This document shows positions 47,234 through 56,180 of a stretch of DNA of 64,000 bases, in pieces. The notes under the pieces are model-generated. The model was not told the DNA's origin and searched no databases. It worked only from the letters and a program-made list of their open reading frames with translations. The position numbers and the translations under genes are program-made. Source of the DNA: Aquimarina sp. Aq78 (lineage in GTDB: Bacteria; Bacteroidota; Bacteroidia; Flavobacteriales; Flavobacteriaceae); contig NZ_OMKA01000026.1 in assembly GCF_900299525.1 (NCBI RefSeq), positions 62,001 to 126,000 on the forward strand, written 5' to 3'. The stretch's first letter is position 1; each line of letters opens with the position of its first letter.

Positions 47234-48216
47234 TACTTTGGGGAATCAATTCCTTCACTAATTCTCCAATCTATCAGTTTTTGTAGTCCTTCTTTTAGTG
47301 AATATTTATATTTGAATTTAATTTCTTTTTCTGCTTTTTCTTTTGATCCAATTCTATTTTGAACAAGTGCTCTGGCATCATCCGCAGAATAAGGTATATA
47401 TTTAACAGACAAAGAAGATTTTTTTAGCTCTAAAATAGTATCACATAACTCTCGAATAGAAGTTTGTACTTCTGTTCCTACATTATAATTACCAATTTTT
47501 ATATCAGATTCTAATGCTGCTATATTTGCTCTGGCTACATCTTCTGCATATATAAAATCGTACGCCTGACTACCATCTCCATTAATGACCGGTTGCTCTC
47601 CTGCTTCTATTTTATTTAGCATAATCGGCACTACTCCACTATACACTGCATGTTGATCTTGCCCTGGGCCATAAACATTCATATAGCGTAGTCCTATTAC
47701 TTCTAATCCATACCTGTCATTAAACGCTGTAGCCATTGCTTCTCCAGCAATTTTTGTAGCTCCGTAAAAATTCTTATTATTAAAAGGATGATCTTCTGTC
47801 ATAGGAACTTCAATCGCATCGCCATATACTGATGCTGACGAAGAAGAAACTAACTTTTTTATTTTATTTTTAACACATGCTTCTAATACATTAAATGTTC
47901 CAGCAACATTTACATCAAATGCGGTTCTAGGATAATCTTTACAATGTAATAACCACATTGCAGCCAAATGAAATACATAATCCATTCCCTGCATTGCAGT
48001 GTCAAGAATATCTATTTCTCTTACATCTCCTCCATATGGATATACAGAACACCTTGAATCTTCTAAACTTTCTGCTATGTTTTCTTTTTTTCCACGAGCA
48101 AAATTATCATAGATGACAACTTCTTTTACGTCATGCTTTAATAATTCCTTTACAACAAAACCTCCTATAAATCCTGCTCCACCAATGACTAATACTTTTG
48201 AACCTTCTAGTTTCAT
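47233..48216 (-). CDS. NAD-dependent sugar epimerase/dehydratase (extended SDR)
   Basis: A 327-residue extended SDR. The Rossmann motif is VLVIGGAGFIGGFVVKEL, the Ser is in LVSSSSASVYGD, and the catalytic Tyr/Lys pair is in FYGATKIAGE (about residue 150); GLRYMNVYGPGQ follows. It probably epimerises or dehydrates a UDP-sugar of the locus. It is cotranscribed with lhgO and wbpB. The substrate cannot be read; a UDP-HexNAc(A) 4-epimerase is a reasonable guess. Confidence 0.85.
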   Translation of the reverse strand: MKLEGSKVLVIGGAGFIGGFVVKELLKHDVKEVVIYDNFARGKKENIAESLEDSRCSVYPYGGDVREIDILDTAMQGMDYVFHLAAMWLLHCKDYPRTAFDVNVAGTFNVLEACVKNKIKKLVSSSSASVYGDAIEVPMTEDHPFNNKNFYGATKIAGEAMATAFNDRYGLEVIGLRYMNVYGPGQDQHAVYSGVVPIMLNKIEAGEQPVINGDGSQAYDFIYAEDVARANIAALESDIKIGNYNVGTEVQTSIRELCDTILELKKSSLSVKYIPYSADDARALVQNRIGSKEKAEKEIKFKYKYSLKEGLQKLIDWRISEGIDSPK

Positions 48217-48230
48217 TTATTTATATTTTT

Positions 48231-49205
48231 TTAATTGTATAATTTTCCAAATGGATGCCTTGATAATTCTTTTTTTGCTAAAGGATGATATTCTCCTTTT
48301 AATCCAACAGGATCAGAATTACGGATATCGTGAACAATTTCTATGGCTTGTCTTGCCGCATCCAACCCATATCCTTTACCAGATATTATGTCTTTATATA
48401 CTTGAGTATGTAAATCTGTAAAACCATCACTGAATTCTAATTCTTCTCCTTCAATTTTTATGGATCTAAATGTTCTTTGCCCTTTCTCTTTTATTTCTTC
48501 TGGAAGCACATCATAATTTATAGACAAAAACCATCGCACCCTTGCTCTTTCAAATTCTAGATATCCAGATGCTCTATCATGCGTATGCACATGAACCACA
48601 TTTTTCTTCACATCACCAAAAATCCAAGAAAGCATATCATAGAAATGTACCCCAATATTTGTTGCAATACCTCCCGATTTTGAAATATCTCCTTTCCAAG
48701 AAGTATAGTACCATTTTCCCCTAGATGTCAAATATGTTAAATCAACATCAAAGATTTTATCTTTTGGGGCAGCTTCTATTTTCTTTTTTAAATCAATTAT
48801 ACTTTTATGGACTCTTAACTGTAAAATATTCCAAATCTTTTGGCCTGTCTCTTGTTCTACTTTTAGAAGAGAGTCTATATTCCAAGGATTTAGTACTAAA
48901 GGTTTTTCACATATTGCATCTGCTTGCTGTCGTAAAGCGAAACGAATATGTGCATCATGTAAATAATTTGGGGTACAAACACTCACATAATCTAATTTTG
49001 AGTCTTTATATCGTAATTTTTCTATATGCCTGTCAAATCGTTCAAATTCAACAAAAAAATCAGCTTCGGGAAAATAACTGTCAATAATCCCAACACTATC
49101 AAATTTATCTAATGCAGCTATCAAATTATTACCTGTATCTCTAATAGCTTTTAAGTGCCTAGGAGCAATGTATCCAGAAGCTCCAACTAAAGCAAAATTC
49201 TTCAT
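48231..49205 (-). CDS. wbpB: UDP-GlcNAcA 3-dehydrogenase (WbpB/WlbA)
   Basis: A 324-residue Gfo/Idh/MocA enzyme close to WbpB/WlbA along its length: MKNFALVGASGYIAPRHLKA, VSVCTPNYLHDAHIRFALR, CEKPLVLNPWN with the catalytic Lys, and SGGIATNIGVHFYDML. It oxidises C3 of UDP-GlcNAc-uronate; bound NADH is regenerated by 2-oxoglutarate, which is released as 2-hydroxyglutarate. A TACATTTG box and a long hairpin lie upstream, so it may lead its own transcript. Confidence 0.92.
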   Translation of the reverse strand: MKNFALVGASGYIAPRHLKAIRDTGNNLIAALDKFDSVGIIDSYFPEADFFVEFERFDRHIEKLRYKDSKLDYVSVCTPNYLHDAHIRFALRQQADAICEKPLVLNPWNIDSLLKVEQETGQKIWNILQLRVHKSIIDLKKKIEAAPKDKIFDVDLTYLTSRGKWYYTSWKGDISKSGGIATNIGVHFYDMLSWIFGDVKKNVVHVHTHDRASGYLEFERARVRWFLSINYDVLPEEIKEKGQRTFRSIKIEGEELEFSDGFTDLHTQVYKDIISGKGYGLDAARQAIEIVHDIRNSDPVGLKGEYHPLAKKELSRHPFGKLYN

Positions 49206-49254
49206 AATAAACGTTTTAACACTTTGCCATGTGCTTATTTTCTTTAATCCATAC

Positions 49255-49299
49255 TACCTGTATATTCATAATTTCATTATCCTTTTTCATATACAGGTA
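49255..49299 (-). promoter_or_regulatory. Hairpin in the wbpB leader
   Basis: Arms TACCTGTATAT (49255-49265) and ATATACAGGTA (49289-49299) are perfect 11-bp complements around 23 bases. It lies between a -7 box (49308-49315) and the wbpB start. It is not followed by a T-run on the minus strand, so it is not an intrinsic terminator. It may be a leader control element; function inferred. Confidence 0.55.
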
Positions 49300-49307
49300 A
49301 TTTTTTG

Positions 49308-49315
49308 CAAATGTA
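49308..49315 (-). promoter_or_regulatory. Putative -7 box upstream of wbpB
   Basis: TACATTTG followed by C on the minus strand, identical to the box before atpB, about 103 bp upstream of the wbpB ATG. It would start a transcript running through the acyl, amino and amidine genes to the transferases. Confidence 0.5.
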
Positions 49316-49431
49316 ATGGTTTTGGATAATGTATTGTTTGGGATCTCTTTTTATTTTGACCTTTATTTTATAACATAAATTTCTTATCGATACTCTTTTC
49401 TAACCAAAGTTTTGAATAAAAATTTATCCCC

Positions 49432-50013
49432 TTATTTTATTCGTTTAATCGTATCGTTTTCTAACAAATACTCTTGCTGACTTTCGCTACAAACAGCAGT
49501 ATTGTTTTTGTTAAATTCGAGTCTGTGGCCATATTCACTAACCCATCCTATTTGTTTTGCAGGGTTACCTACCAATAAAGCGTAAGGTTTAACAGGTTTT
49601 GTTACAACAGATCCTGCACCAATTAAGGCATATTCACCGATATCATTCCCACAAACAATTGTCGCGTTAGCACCAATTGACGCCCCTTTTTTCACTATGG
49701 TTTGCGAATATTGTCCTCTTCTATTTACCGCACTTCTAGGATTTATTACATTTGTAAATACCATTGAAGGGCCAAGAAAAACATCATCTTCGCATATCAC
49801 TCCGGTATAAATTGAAACATTATTTTGGACTTTAACATTGCATCCTAGTATAACCTGGGGTGATACTACAACATTTTGGCCAATATTACAGGATTCTCCA
49901 ATCTTACAGTTAGACATTATATGTGAAAAATGCCATATTTTAGTATTGTCACCAATATCACAATTCTCATCTATTACTGCTGTATCGTGAGCATGATATT
50001 TTTTATTACCCAT
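49432..50013 (-). CDS. wbpD: UDP-2-acetamido-3-amino-uronate N-acetyltransferase (WbpD/WlbB)
   Basis: A 193-residue left-handed beta-helix enzyme of the WbpD/WlbB family: HDTAVIDENCDIGDNTKIWH, FSHIMSNCKIGESCNIGQNV, VFTNVINPRSAVNR and VGNPAKQIGWVSEYGH. It acetylates the 3-amino group using acetyl-CoA after WbpB and the aminotransferase have acted. It is split from wbpB by a 226-bp gap holding a promoter and a hairpin, which is unusual for consecutive pathway genes. Confidence 0.9.
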   Translation of the reverse strand: MGNKKYHAHDTAVIDENCDIGDNTKIWHFSHIMSNCKIGESCNIGQNVVVSPQVILGCNVKVQNNVSIYTGVICEDDVFLGPSMVFTNVINPRSAVNRRGQYSQTIVKKGASIGANATIVCGNDIGEYALIGAGSVVTKPVKPYALLVGNPAKQIGWVSEYGHRLEFNKNNTAVCSESQQEYLLENDTIKRIK

Positions 50014-50083
50014 ATATTAAAGTCTATTAATTATTATTTCCTTTGAGAAAAATTGACACAAGTGAATAAATCATTTACTGATT

Positions 50084-51310
50084 TTATTCTCTTTGTTCTT
50101 TAATGATTCCGCAAAAGTCTAATATTTTTTTATCTTTTGCTATATCTAAGTTTTTAAACTCTTTATGTGCTACCAAAAACACTATAATGTCTGATTTCTC
50201 AGCTGCTTCTAAGTAGTTAGTAAGCTTAAACACCGTATGGCTTTCTATATTTGGTTCTACTATATAATACTCTTCATTATTAGCGTTTTGCAATACTTTC
50301 TGTGCAATATATTTGGCTGGAGATTCCCTTAAATCATCTATGTTTGGTTTGAATGCTAAACCCATTAAAGCTATACTTGGTTTTCTTCCATATTGCAATT
50401 CAAATTCAAGTTTAGCAGTTTGTACTTTCTCTGCACACCAAAAAGATTTGTAATTATTTATTTCACGAGCTTTACCGATTATCTGCGATTCCATCGGATA
50501 ATCAGCAACTATAAAATAAGGGTCTACCGCTATACAATGACCACCGACACCACAACCAGGTTGCAAGATATTAACTCTTGGATGCTTATTCGCCAAATCT
50601 ATTAGTTCCCATACATTAATATTTGCTTTATCACAAATAAGAGATAATTCGTTGGCAAATGCAATCTGAACATCTCGAGAAGAATTCTCAACCAACTTGC
50701 ACATTTCTGCTGTTCTGGCATTAGTTTTATGCAAACTACCTTTAATAAATTCTTTGTAAAAACTTACTGCTCTATCTGTTGATTTATCATCAATTCCTCC
50801 AATCACTCTATCATTATGTATTAACTCATACATAACATTACCAGGTAATACCCGCTCAGGGCAATATGCAATATTTAGTGTATCTTTTAAATCTGGTCGT
50901 TCAGAATAAATTAATTCCATCATCTTTTCTGTTGTTCCAATAGGAGAGGTAGACTCAATTATATATAGATCACCTTTTTTCAACAAAGGAATTATTGCAC
51001 GTGTAGCAGCTTCTACAAATGAAATATCAGGTTCATTTTTACCCTTAAAGGGAGTAGGAACAACAATTAAATAAACATCTGCTTTTACTGGTTTTGTATC
51101 AGCTTTTAGATACCCCTGTGTTACAGCTTCCAAAACTGCCGTATCCAACTCAGGTTCGACAATATGAACTTCTCCTTTATTAATAGTTTCTACTACCTTT
51201 GGGTTGATATCAACTCCATGAACATGCACATTATTTTGAGCTATTAAGGCTGCTGTAGGGAGTCCTATATAACCCAAACCAACCATAACAACACTTGGTT
51301 TATTTTCCAT
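50084..51310 (-). CDS. wecC: UDP-N-acetyl-D-mannosamine dehydrogenase
   Basis: A 408-residue UDP-ManNAc 6-dehydrogenase, closer to WecC than to WbpA (VMVGLGYIGLPTAALIAQ; HIVEPELDTAV; VPTPFKGKNEPD; PGCGVGGHCIAVDPYF with the catalytic Cys). It makes UDP-ManNAcA from UDP-ManNAc, the product of WecB. Start: the ATG at 51310 (MENKPSVVM) gives 2 bp from the wecB stop; a TTG at 51349 would overlap wecB by 37 bp and is disfavoured. Confidence 0.93.
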   Translation of the reverse strand: MENKPSVVMVGLGYIGLPTAALIAQNNVHVHGVDINPKVVETINKGEVHIVEPELDTAVLEAVTQGYLKADTKPVKADVYLIVVPTPFKGKNEPDISFVEAATRAIIPLLKKGDLYIIESTSPIGTTEKMMELIYSERPDLKDTLNIAYCPERVLPGNVMYELIHNDRVIGGIDDKSTDRAVSFYKEFIKGSLHKTNARTAEMCKLVENSSRDVQIAFANELSLICDKANINVWELIDLANKHPRVNILQPGCGVGGHCIAVDPYFIVADYPMESQIIGKAREINNYKSFWCAEKVQTAKLEFELQYGRKPSIALMGLAFKPNIDDLRESPAKYIAQKVLQNANNEEYYIVEPNIESHTVFKLTNYLEAAEKSDIIVFLVAHKEFKNLDIAKDKKILDFCGIIKEQRE

Positions 51311-51312
51311 TT

Positions 51313-52437
51313 TTAGTTTTTTGATATATAACTTACTATTCTTTGGCAAGCTTTTCCATCTCCGTATGGGTTATGAAGTTTACTCATATTTTGATAAGCT
51401 ACTTCGTCTTTCAAAAGTTTATTTGCTTTAGAAATTATTCGGTTTTTGTTTGTTCCGACTAAAATTACTGTCCCCGCATCCACCGCTTCAGGTCGTTCTG
51501 TTGTATCTCTCATTACTAAGACAGGTTTTCCCAAACTTGGTGCTTCCTCTTGCACTCCTCCACTATCCGTAATAATTAAATAGGATTGATTCATCAGCCA
51601 TACAAAAGCTGGATAAGAAAGAGGTGAAATTAATTTGATATTATCGATATTATCTAAAAGTCTATATACGGGTTTTTGAACATTTGGATTTAAATGTACC
51701 GGATAAATAATTTGAGTATCAGGGTTATCTATAGCTATTTGTTGTAAAGCTTCACAAATATTTATGAATCCTTGGCCATGATTTTCTCTTCTATGCCCTG
51801 TAACTAAAATCAATCTTTTATCTATATCAATAACTTTTTTAAGCTGTTTTACCTCTTCATCTTCAAATTTATTATCACTAACCTTGTCAACACTAAATTT
51901 TAAGGCATCTATAACCGTATTTCCTGTTATTAATATAGAATCTAAAGATTTATTCTCATTAACAAGATTTTGCTTTGATGTCTCTGTAGGTGAAAAATGA
52001 ATATTAGATACAACCCCTGTTACACACCTATTCATTTCTTCGGGAAAAGGAGATTTCATATTGAATGTTCTTAATCCCGCCTCGACATGGCAAACTGTAG
52101 CTCCAGAATAAAAGGCTGCTATACTTGATGCCATAGTGGTTGTGGTGTCACCATGAATGTACACATAATCTGGACAAAAATCTTCAAGAATTGGTTTTAA
52201 ACCAATAATAATATCTGCAGTAAGTGTATATAAATTTTGATCAGGTTTCATTAAATTCAGATCGTAATCAGGGTTTATATCGAAAAAAGATAATACCTGA
52301 TCCAACATTTCTCGATGTTGTGCGGTGATGCAAACTTTAGTTATAAAATTATCTGTGTGTTTTTGGAATTCTTTTACCAATGGTGCCATTTTGATAGCTT
52401 CAGGTCTGGTACCAAAAACAATTAGGTTTTTCTTCAT
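51313..52437 (-). CDS. wecB: UDP-N-acetylglucosamine 2-epimerase
   Basis: A 374-residue non-hydrolysing 2-epimerase. FGTRPEAIKMAPLVKEF at the N-terminus, HVEAGLRTFN, HRRENHGQG and TDSGGVQEEAPSLG with the catalytic residues are all present. It interconverts UDP-GlcNAc and UDP-ManNAc; a WbpI-like role on the diacetamido uronate is possible. Start: the ATG at 52437 is chosen over 52476 because it gives an ATGA overlap with rfbD and a normal N-terminus. Confidence 0.94.
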   Translation of the reverse strand: MKKNLIVFGTRPEAIKMAPLVKEFQKHTDNFITKVCITAQHREMLDQVLSFFDINPDYDLNLMKPDQNLYTLTADIIIGLKPILEDFCPDYVYIHGDTTTTMASSIAAFYSGATVCHVEAGLRTFNMKSPFPEEMNRCVTGVVSNIHFSPTETSKQNLVNENKSLDSILITGNTVIDALKFSVDKVSDNKFEDEEVKQLKKVIDIDKRLILVTGHRRENHGQGFINICEALQQIAIDNPDTQIIYPVHLNPNVQKPVYRLLDNIDNIKLISPLSYPAFVWLMNQSYLIITDSGGVQEEAPSLGKPVLVMRDTTERPEAVDAGTVILVGTNKNRIISKANKLLKDEVAYQNMSKLHNPYGDGKACQRIVSYISKN

Positions 52438-53306
52438 TGAATAATTGAATGTAAATTTCTTAATGAATTTTTCCAATTCAAAATTTTGAAATGAAAAGAA
52501 TTAATACATTTTTCTTTACTTAAAACACTATACTTAGGTCTTTGTGCAAAAGTATGGTAATTATCTATTCTTTTAAGCATTATATCATCAAGTTTACCTA
52601 AAACTCTTAAAATTTCCTCAGCAAAATTATACCAAGTCGCCTCACCAAGGTTACTAAAATGATAGAGACCATATTTTTGATTATTATTTATCGCCAAATC
52701 GAGGATAAATTTGGCTAGGTCATTTGCATTTGTGGGAGTTCCAATTTCAGAAGTTGTAATGGTCAATTCCTTCTCAGTTTCTGATTTTTTCAAAATAGTT
52801 TTAAAAAAATTATGCCCAAATTCAGAGTACAGCCATGAAGTCCTAATGATGAAATATTTCTCCAAAATTTCTTGAATGTATTGTTCTCCAGCTAATTTTG
52901 ATTTTCCGTACTCATTAATAGGATTTGGAGTATCTTCTTCGATGTAAGGGGTTTCTTTTGAACCATCAAAAACATAATCGGTAGATATATGGATAAATGT
53001 AGTATCATATCCTTTACAAATCTGTGCTAGATTTAACACTCCTGTAGCATTAACCAAAAAAGCTTTTTCTGGTTCTTTTTCTGCTTGTTCTACGTTGGTA
53101 TATGCAGCACAATTCACTACAAATTTGAATGATTTACCCTTAAAAAAATGCTGTATCTCCTCTTTTTTTGTGATATCTAATACTTCAGAATTGGCAAAAT
53201 ACAACTGTAATCCAGGATAGTTTTTCTTAATTTTTTCTATGCATTGTCCTAATTGACCACTCGATCCCGTAATCAAAATATTATTTTTCTCTGATTTTTT
53301 TTCCAT
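52434..53306 (-). CDS. rfbD: dTDP-4-dehydrorhamnose reductase
   Basis: A 290-residue SDR that performs the last step of dTDP-L-rhamnose synthesis. Motifs are ILITGSSGQLGQCIEKI, CAAYTNVEQAEKEPEKAF, HISTDYVFDGSKETPY and the Tyr/Lys pair YGKSKLAGE. It ends in an ATGA overlap with wecB. It is separated from rfbC, rfbA and rfbB by a Wzz-like gene and a 352-bp gap, so the rhamnose genes are split. Confidence 0.95.
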   Translation of the reverse strand: MEKKSEKNNILITGSSGQLGQCIEKIKKNYPGLQLYFANSEVLDITKKEEIQHFFKGKSFKFVVNCAAYTNVEQAEKEPEKAFLVNATGVLNLAQICKGYDTTFIHISTDYVFDGSKETPYIEEDTPNPINEYGKSKLAGEQYIQEILEKYFIIRTSWLYSEFGHNFFKTILKKSETEKELTITTSEIGTPTNANDLAKFILDLAINNNQKYGLYHFSNLGEATWYNFAEEILRVLGKLDDIMLKRIDNYHTFAQRPKYSVLSKEKCINSFHFKILNWKNSLRNLHSIIQ

Positions 53307-53323
53307 TTATTGTCTTACCAAAT

Positions 53324-54364
53324 TCATGCACTTAATTTATCATAATTCATTAAATATTTATTTAATGAAATAAGAATTAGGACCAAAAATAAGATAGTAA
53401 CAAATACTATTGGTACCAATACGATTTTTTTATTAATAAAATCATTTACCAAGGCTCCTTTATTAGGGAATTCTGAAATAATATTAATGGTATTCTTCGT
53501 GTTTGCTTTTTCATTATTTAATTCAATTTTTTCGTCTTTTAGTTTCCCGGTCTGATTTAGTAGTTCAATCTCTGATGCCTGATCTGATTGATTTTCTGCC
53601 AAGTTAATGTTGGTGGTTCCATCAGGTTTTTGAGCTTCCATGATTTTTATCTTCTTATAAAATGCTTGTAAATCATTGATTTCTTCCTGTTGAGTGCCTA
53701 TAACTGAATCTTTAAGAGCAATATTGCGCTCGTTAATTTCTTTCTGTAGTCTAAAATACTCATTATTCTCTATTGATGTTACAATTGCTTTCTGGCATTG
53801 TTTTGCTATTTCTGGAGAGGTTGCTTCTATTTGTATTCTATGAAATTTTGCATTGATGTCATTAAAGTTTTCTAAATAATACTCATAATCTACTTGTTTT
53901 TGAGATATCGAATCTAATCCACTAATGAATTCACTAAACTGTTTTATTCGTTGTGTTTCATCAGAAAACGATTCTATTGTAACTTTTTTAATATATAATG
54001 CTTCCTTTTCATTAACCTGTAAGGCTTCGGATAAAGCTTTATTTTCTTGATGTACGGCCAATTGATTATAAAACTCGATATTATTGTATAGTTGTTGAAC
54101 ACTATTAAAATTTGGTTCTATAATCATAGAGGATTTATATATGGGTAATGATCTATGATCTAAATACCCTCCTATTATAAGTCCTATAAATGCGACAGTT
54201 GCAAATTTTAGGAAGTGGATTCTTATGAACTTAAGAAATAGGATAAAAAGGTGAAAAAGACTTTTAAAAATAGTATCAATAAACTTAATGCATCTATTAA
54301 GAGCATTGCCAATCAGTCTAAATAATTCTCCCAAGTCAATTTCTTCTGGAGTGTTTTCTTTCAT
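53324..54364 (-). CDS. Wzz-like chain-length determinant (copy 1)
   Basis: A 346-residue protein with a cytoplasmic start (EEIDLGELFRLIGNAL), two hydrophobic segments near residues 35-70 and 310-335, and between them a mostly helical, charged periplasmic domain with coiled-coil character (EINERNIALKDSVIGTQQEE). It lacks a C-terminal tyrosine kinase. Such proteins set polysaccharide chain length. A second relative is at 58245. It is 17 bp upstream of rfbD in transcription order. Confidence 0.8.
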   Translation of the reverse strand: MKENTPEEIDLGELFRLIGNALNRCIKFIDTIFKSLFHLFILFLKFIRIHFLKFATVAFIGLIIGGYLDHRSLPIYKSSMIIEPNFNSVQQLYNNIEFYNQLAVHQENKALSEALQVNEKEALYIKKVTIESFSDETQRIKQFSEFISGLDSISQKQVDYEYYLENFNDINAKFHRIQIEATSPEIAKQCQKAIVTSIENNEYFRLQKEINERNIALKDSVIGTQQEEINDLQAFYKKIKIMEAQKPDGTTNINLAENQSDQASEIELLNQTGKLKDEKIELNNEKANTKNTINIISEFPNKGALVNDFINKKIVLVPIVFVTILFLVLILISLNKYLMNYDKLSA

Positions 54365-54716
54365 CGTCGCAGGTTAATTTGTTTTAAGAAGCAATCATGC
54401 TCAAAAAATTGATAAACTTTAAATAAAACTAAAAACATAATATCGTAGATTCAAAATACAGGAGACATATCAAAAAGTCTCTTATTTATTAGAATCAATG
54501 AAATATTATTATTTTGACGATAGGGTAGGAAAAACGTCAATTATACAGCACTGGTATTTGTGCTTTCCCAAAAAATTAGATTTTTCTTTTAAAATTTTAA
54601 AAGAAACTAGGGGCAAATTAATAAAAAAATTAAACAAAAATGAGCGTTAACATTTTTTTTAACACCATATATTTACTTAATAAAAAACAAGTCCTCTTTT
54701 TATGGTTGTTAAGGTT
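54365..54716. other. 352-bp gap between wzz-like gene and rfbC
   Basis: AT-rich region. It holds a perfect AT palindrome TTTCTTTTAAAA with its complement (54583-54606) and, on the plus strand, a 50-codon open frame from the ATG at 54498 to a stop at 54650 (MKYYYFDDRV...), which I do not accept as a gene for lack of any support. No clear TAnnTTTG box was found. Confidence 0.5.
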
Positions 54717-55262
54717 TTATAATTTTAAGTCTTTTATAAAAGATAGCTCTTTGTCTTTTTCTGATAATTGAATTTCAGAAATATCTAATTTCCAATCAAT
54801 TGCAAGATCAGGGTCATTATATATGATTCCTGATTCTGAAGATTTATGATAATAATTATCACATTTATAACTAAAAATTGCACTTTCGCTCAATGTAATA
54901 AACCCATGCGCAAAACCTCTGGGAACAAATAGCTGAAAATTATTATGATCATTTAACACAATAGAAAAGTGTTCTTTGTATGTTTTAGAATTAGGTCTTA
55001 GATCAACAACCACATCTAATACTTCTCCTTTAACTGCTCTAACCAATTTTGCTTGCATATATTCACCTGTTTGAAAATGCAATCCTCTAAGTACTCCTCT
55101 TTTGGAAATAGATTGATTATCTTGTATAAAATCGATCTTTAATCCGGTAATTTCTTCGAATACCTTTTGATTAAAACTCTCAAAAAAAGAGCCTCTTTCA
55201 TCATCAAATACTCTGGGCTTAACTACAAAACACCCATCAATAAAAGTAGATTGAATTTCCAT
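54717..55262 (-). CDS. rfbC: dTDP-4-dehydrorhamnose 3,5-epimerase
   Basis: A 181-residue cupin enzyme. GVLRGLHFQTGEYMQAKLVR, with the catalytic His, and VPRGFAHGFITLSESAIFSY are signature segments, and DVVVDLRPNSKTY lies between. It takes the product of RfbB to dTDP-4-keto-L-rhamnose. It is 1 bp from rfbA, in the order rfbB-rfbA-rfbC. Confidence 0.96.
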   Translation of the reverse strand: MEIQSTFIDGCFVVKPRVFDDERGSFFESFNQKVFEEITGLKIDFIQDNQSISKRGVLRGLHFQTGEYMQAKLVRAVKGEVLDVVVDLRPNSKTYKEHFSIVLNDHNNFQLFVPRGFAHGFITLSESAIFSYKCDNYYHKSSESGIIYNDPDLAIDWKLDISEIQLSEKDKELSFIKDLKL

Positions 55263-55263
55263 C

Positions 55264-56121
55264 TTAATCTAGTTGTAATAAATATTTACCATATCCACTT
55301 TTTAATAAAGGTTTTGCTAATTCCTGAAGTTGATTTTTATCAATAAAACCTTTTTTAAATGCTACTTCTTCTATTGCTCCAATTTTAAGTCCTTGTCGTT
55401 CTTCTATAACTTGAACAAATTGACTTGCTTGCATCAGAGAATTAAATGTTCCCGTATCTAACCAGGCTGTACCTTTATCGAGTATGCTTACTTTTAATTT
55501 TCCTTGTTGCAGATATGCATTATTTATATCCGTAATTTCTAGTTCTCCTCGAGCACTTGGTTTAATACCTTTAGCAATCTCTACTACTTTATTGTCGTAA
55601 AAGTAAATTCCTGGTACAGCATAATTTGATTTCGGTTGTTTTGGTTTTTCTTCTATTGAAGTGGCTTTACCATTCTTATCAAAATCAACAACTCCATATC
55701 GTTCGGGATCTTGAACATGATAAGCATATATAATACCTCCATCGGGATCATTATTATTTTCTAAAAGCTTTTCTAATCCTGATCCATAAAATATATTATC
55801 TCCTAATATTAAAGCAACTTTATCATCCCCAATAAATTTTTCTCCAATAATAAAAGCTTCTGCTAATCCATTAGGTTGATCCTGAATAGCATACTCAAAT
55901 CGACAACCATAGATTTTACCATCACCCAATAGTTTTTCAAATAATGGTAAATCCTGAGGAGTAGAGATAATCAAAATCTCTCTAATCCCAGCAGAAATCA
56001 ATGTAGAAAGTGGATAATATATCATTGGTTTGTCATAAACCGGCATTAGCTGTTTACTAATCGCCCGTGTAAGTGGATGTAAACGTGTTCCCGATCCTCC
56101 TGCTAATATTATTCCTTTCAT
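55264..56121 (-). CDS. rfbA: Glucose-1-phosphate thymidylyltransferase
   Basis: A 285-residue enzyme that makes dTDP-glucose from dTTP and glucose-1-phosphate. The N-terminal [20 protein letters not shown] is the nucleotidyltransferase motif; [14 protein letters not shown] and VPGIYFYDN follow. Normal length. It is 59 bp downstream of rfbB and 1 bp from rfbC. Confidence 0.96.
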   Translation of the reverse strand: MKGIILAGGSGTRLHPLTRAISKQLMPVYDKPMIYYPLSTLISAGIREILIISTPQDLPLFEKLLGDGKIYGCRFEYAIQDQPNGLAEAFIIGEKFIGDDKVALILGDNIFYGSGLEKLLENNNDPDGGIIYAYHVQDPERYGVVDFDKNGKATSIEEKPKQPKSNYAVPGIYFYDNKVVEIAKGIKPSARGELEITDINNAYLQQGKLKVSILDKGTAWLDTGTFNSLMQASQFVQVIEERQGLKIGAIEEVAFKKGFIDKNQLQELAKPLLKSGYGKYLLQLD

Positions 56122-56180
56122 TTTTATAGTATTATTGTCTGAACATGGATTTTAGTCAAATTTTCTCTTAAAAGACAGTA

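Noticed and set aside
54498..54650. 50-codon plus-strand ORF in the gap before rfbC
   Set aside because: Opposite to all neighbours, no recognisable family, no promoter or ribosome site, and within the chance range for such AT-rich DNA.
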